Positions 5,882 to 6,108 of a DNA stretch of 6,108 bases are shown piece after piece. The stretch comes from Spirochaetales bacterium. GTDB lineage: Bacteria; Spirochaetota; Spirochaetia; Treponematales; UBA12059. A program made the translations under genes and the position numbers. The DNA is taken from contig JAFGUM010000293.1 in the NCBI GenBank assembly GCA_016938515.1, positions 1 through 6,108 of the forward strand. Direction: 5' to 3'. How positions within the stretch are numbered: the first letter of the stretch is position 1; every line of letters begins with the position of its first letter. Under the pieces are notes generated by a model. It was given only the letters and a program-made list of their open reading frames with translations, searched no databases and was not told the DNA's origin.

Positions 5882-6108
5882 TCACAGGCTCCTGGCATTC
5901 GTATCACCCCATGCCCCAGTCTGCCGTTCATTGACACGTCTATATCTACGTCAGTGCGAACGTGTACACAGTGCGCCGTACGTTTGTGCACCGGTAGCAA
6001 AGCCAGAGCATCCCAGTCTACAAAAGATGAGGCCGAACCGTAAGCCGCAGAAAAATAGCCGATGTTCATCGCCGTTACGTTGTGGAAGAAATGGCTACCC
6101 AACGACGA
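5878..6108 (-). CDS. PEP/pyruvate-binding (pyruvate phosphate dikinase-like) protein, C-terminal end only
   Basis: This frame is open from the window edge to a TGA at 5880-5878, so only about 76 C-terminal residues are visible and the start lies outside. They begin with a GSHFFHN-type motif followed by NIGYF, then a WDAL..LP segment, a VHVRTD segment and a basic GHGVIRMPG tail. From memory, this order resembles the C-termini of large uncharacterised proteins carrying a pyruvate phosphate dikinase/PEP synthase nucleotide-binding domain, which often read GTHFFQN, GYF, LP, VRF and GVV.KP. Those proteins are thought to use an ATP-grasp-like fold, but their reaction is mostly unknown. The nucleotide-binding part is not in this window. 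A TTG at 6102 could serve as a start but is more likely an internal Leu codon. The gene ends 59 bases before pheS. I am fairly sure it is coding and moderately sure of the family. Confidence 0.62.
   Translation of the reverse strand, partial: SSLGSHFFHNVTAMNIGYFSAAYGSASSFVDWDALALLPVHKRTAHCVHVRTDVDIDVSMNGRLGHGVIRMPGACD

Noticed and set aside
61..5903. 13-base direct repeat TGGCATTCGTATC at 61-73 and 5891-5903
   Set aside because: One such match is not surprising in a window of this size, and the flanks do not match; no sign of a mobile element or attachment site.
4826..6043. A 405-codon plus-strand open frame opposite pheS
   Set aside because: It lies antisense to the clearly coding pheS and crosses into the upstream gene. 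Its protein is Arg/Gly-rich without motifs, as expected for a shadow frame in GC-rich DNA.

Overview
The window is a stretch of bacterial chromosome, roughly 55-60% GC by eye, in which every gene I can support is on the minus strand and is read from high to low coordinates. The best clue to the host is the phenylalanyl-tRNA synthetase. Both subunits are of the archaeal/eukaryotic type: a long PheS with an N-terminal winged-helix region, and a short PheT without the C-terminal anticodon-binding-like domain. They sit beside a bacterial ComM ATPase, with Shine-Dalgarno sites and sigma-70-like promoters. Among bacteria this type of PheRS is best known from spirochaetes, so a spirochaete is the most likely source. 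This is an inference from gene type, not from a marker gene.

Layout, in transcription order. (1) 6108-5878: the last ~76 codons of a PEP/pyruvate-binding (pyruvate phosphate dikinase-like) protein, cut by the window edge. (2) 5818-4262 pheS and 4209-2503 pheT, the two PheRS subunits. (3) 2487-2455: a possible 10-codon ORF behind the best Shine-Dalgarno in the window, whose stop overlaps the start of (4). (4) 2458-2159: an unrecognised 99-residue protein with three membrane segments. (5) 2104-530 comM, preceded by a hairpin that touches its Shine-Dalgarno. The gaps from pheS to comM are 43-59 bases with no convincing terminator, so pheS-pheT-membrane protein-comM is probably one transcription unit. 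Apart from the two PheRS subunits, the genes have no obvious shared pathway.

The last 529 bases (529-1) hold no supportable gene and look regulatory. Three sigma-70-like promoters (near 480-452, 406-378 and 249-220) lie in tandem, all pointing out of the window. The last is followed by about 210 bases of non-coding sequence with several hairpins, including two GNRA-type tetraloops, a boxA-like string and a 13-bp stem whose G-U pairs fit only the minus-strand RNA. This is most simply the promoter and leader of a highly expressed unit starting beyond base 1 (an rRNA or ribosomal operon is one guess), or an unrecognised structured RNA. I found no mobile element, CRISPR array, tRNA or phage gene. 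Apart from this leader and the small ORF/membrane-protein junction, the window is ordinary housekeeping DNA.
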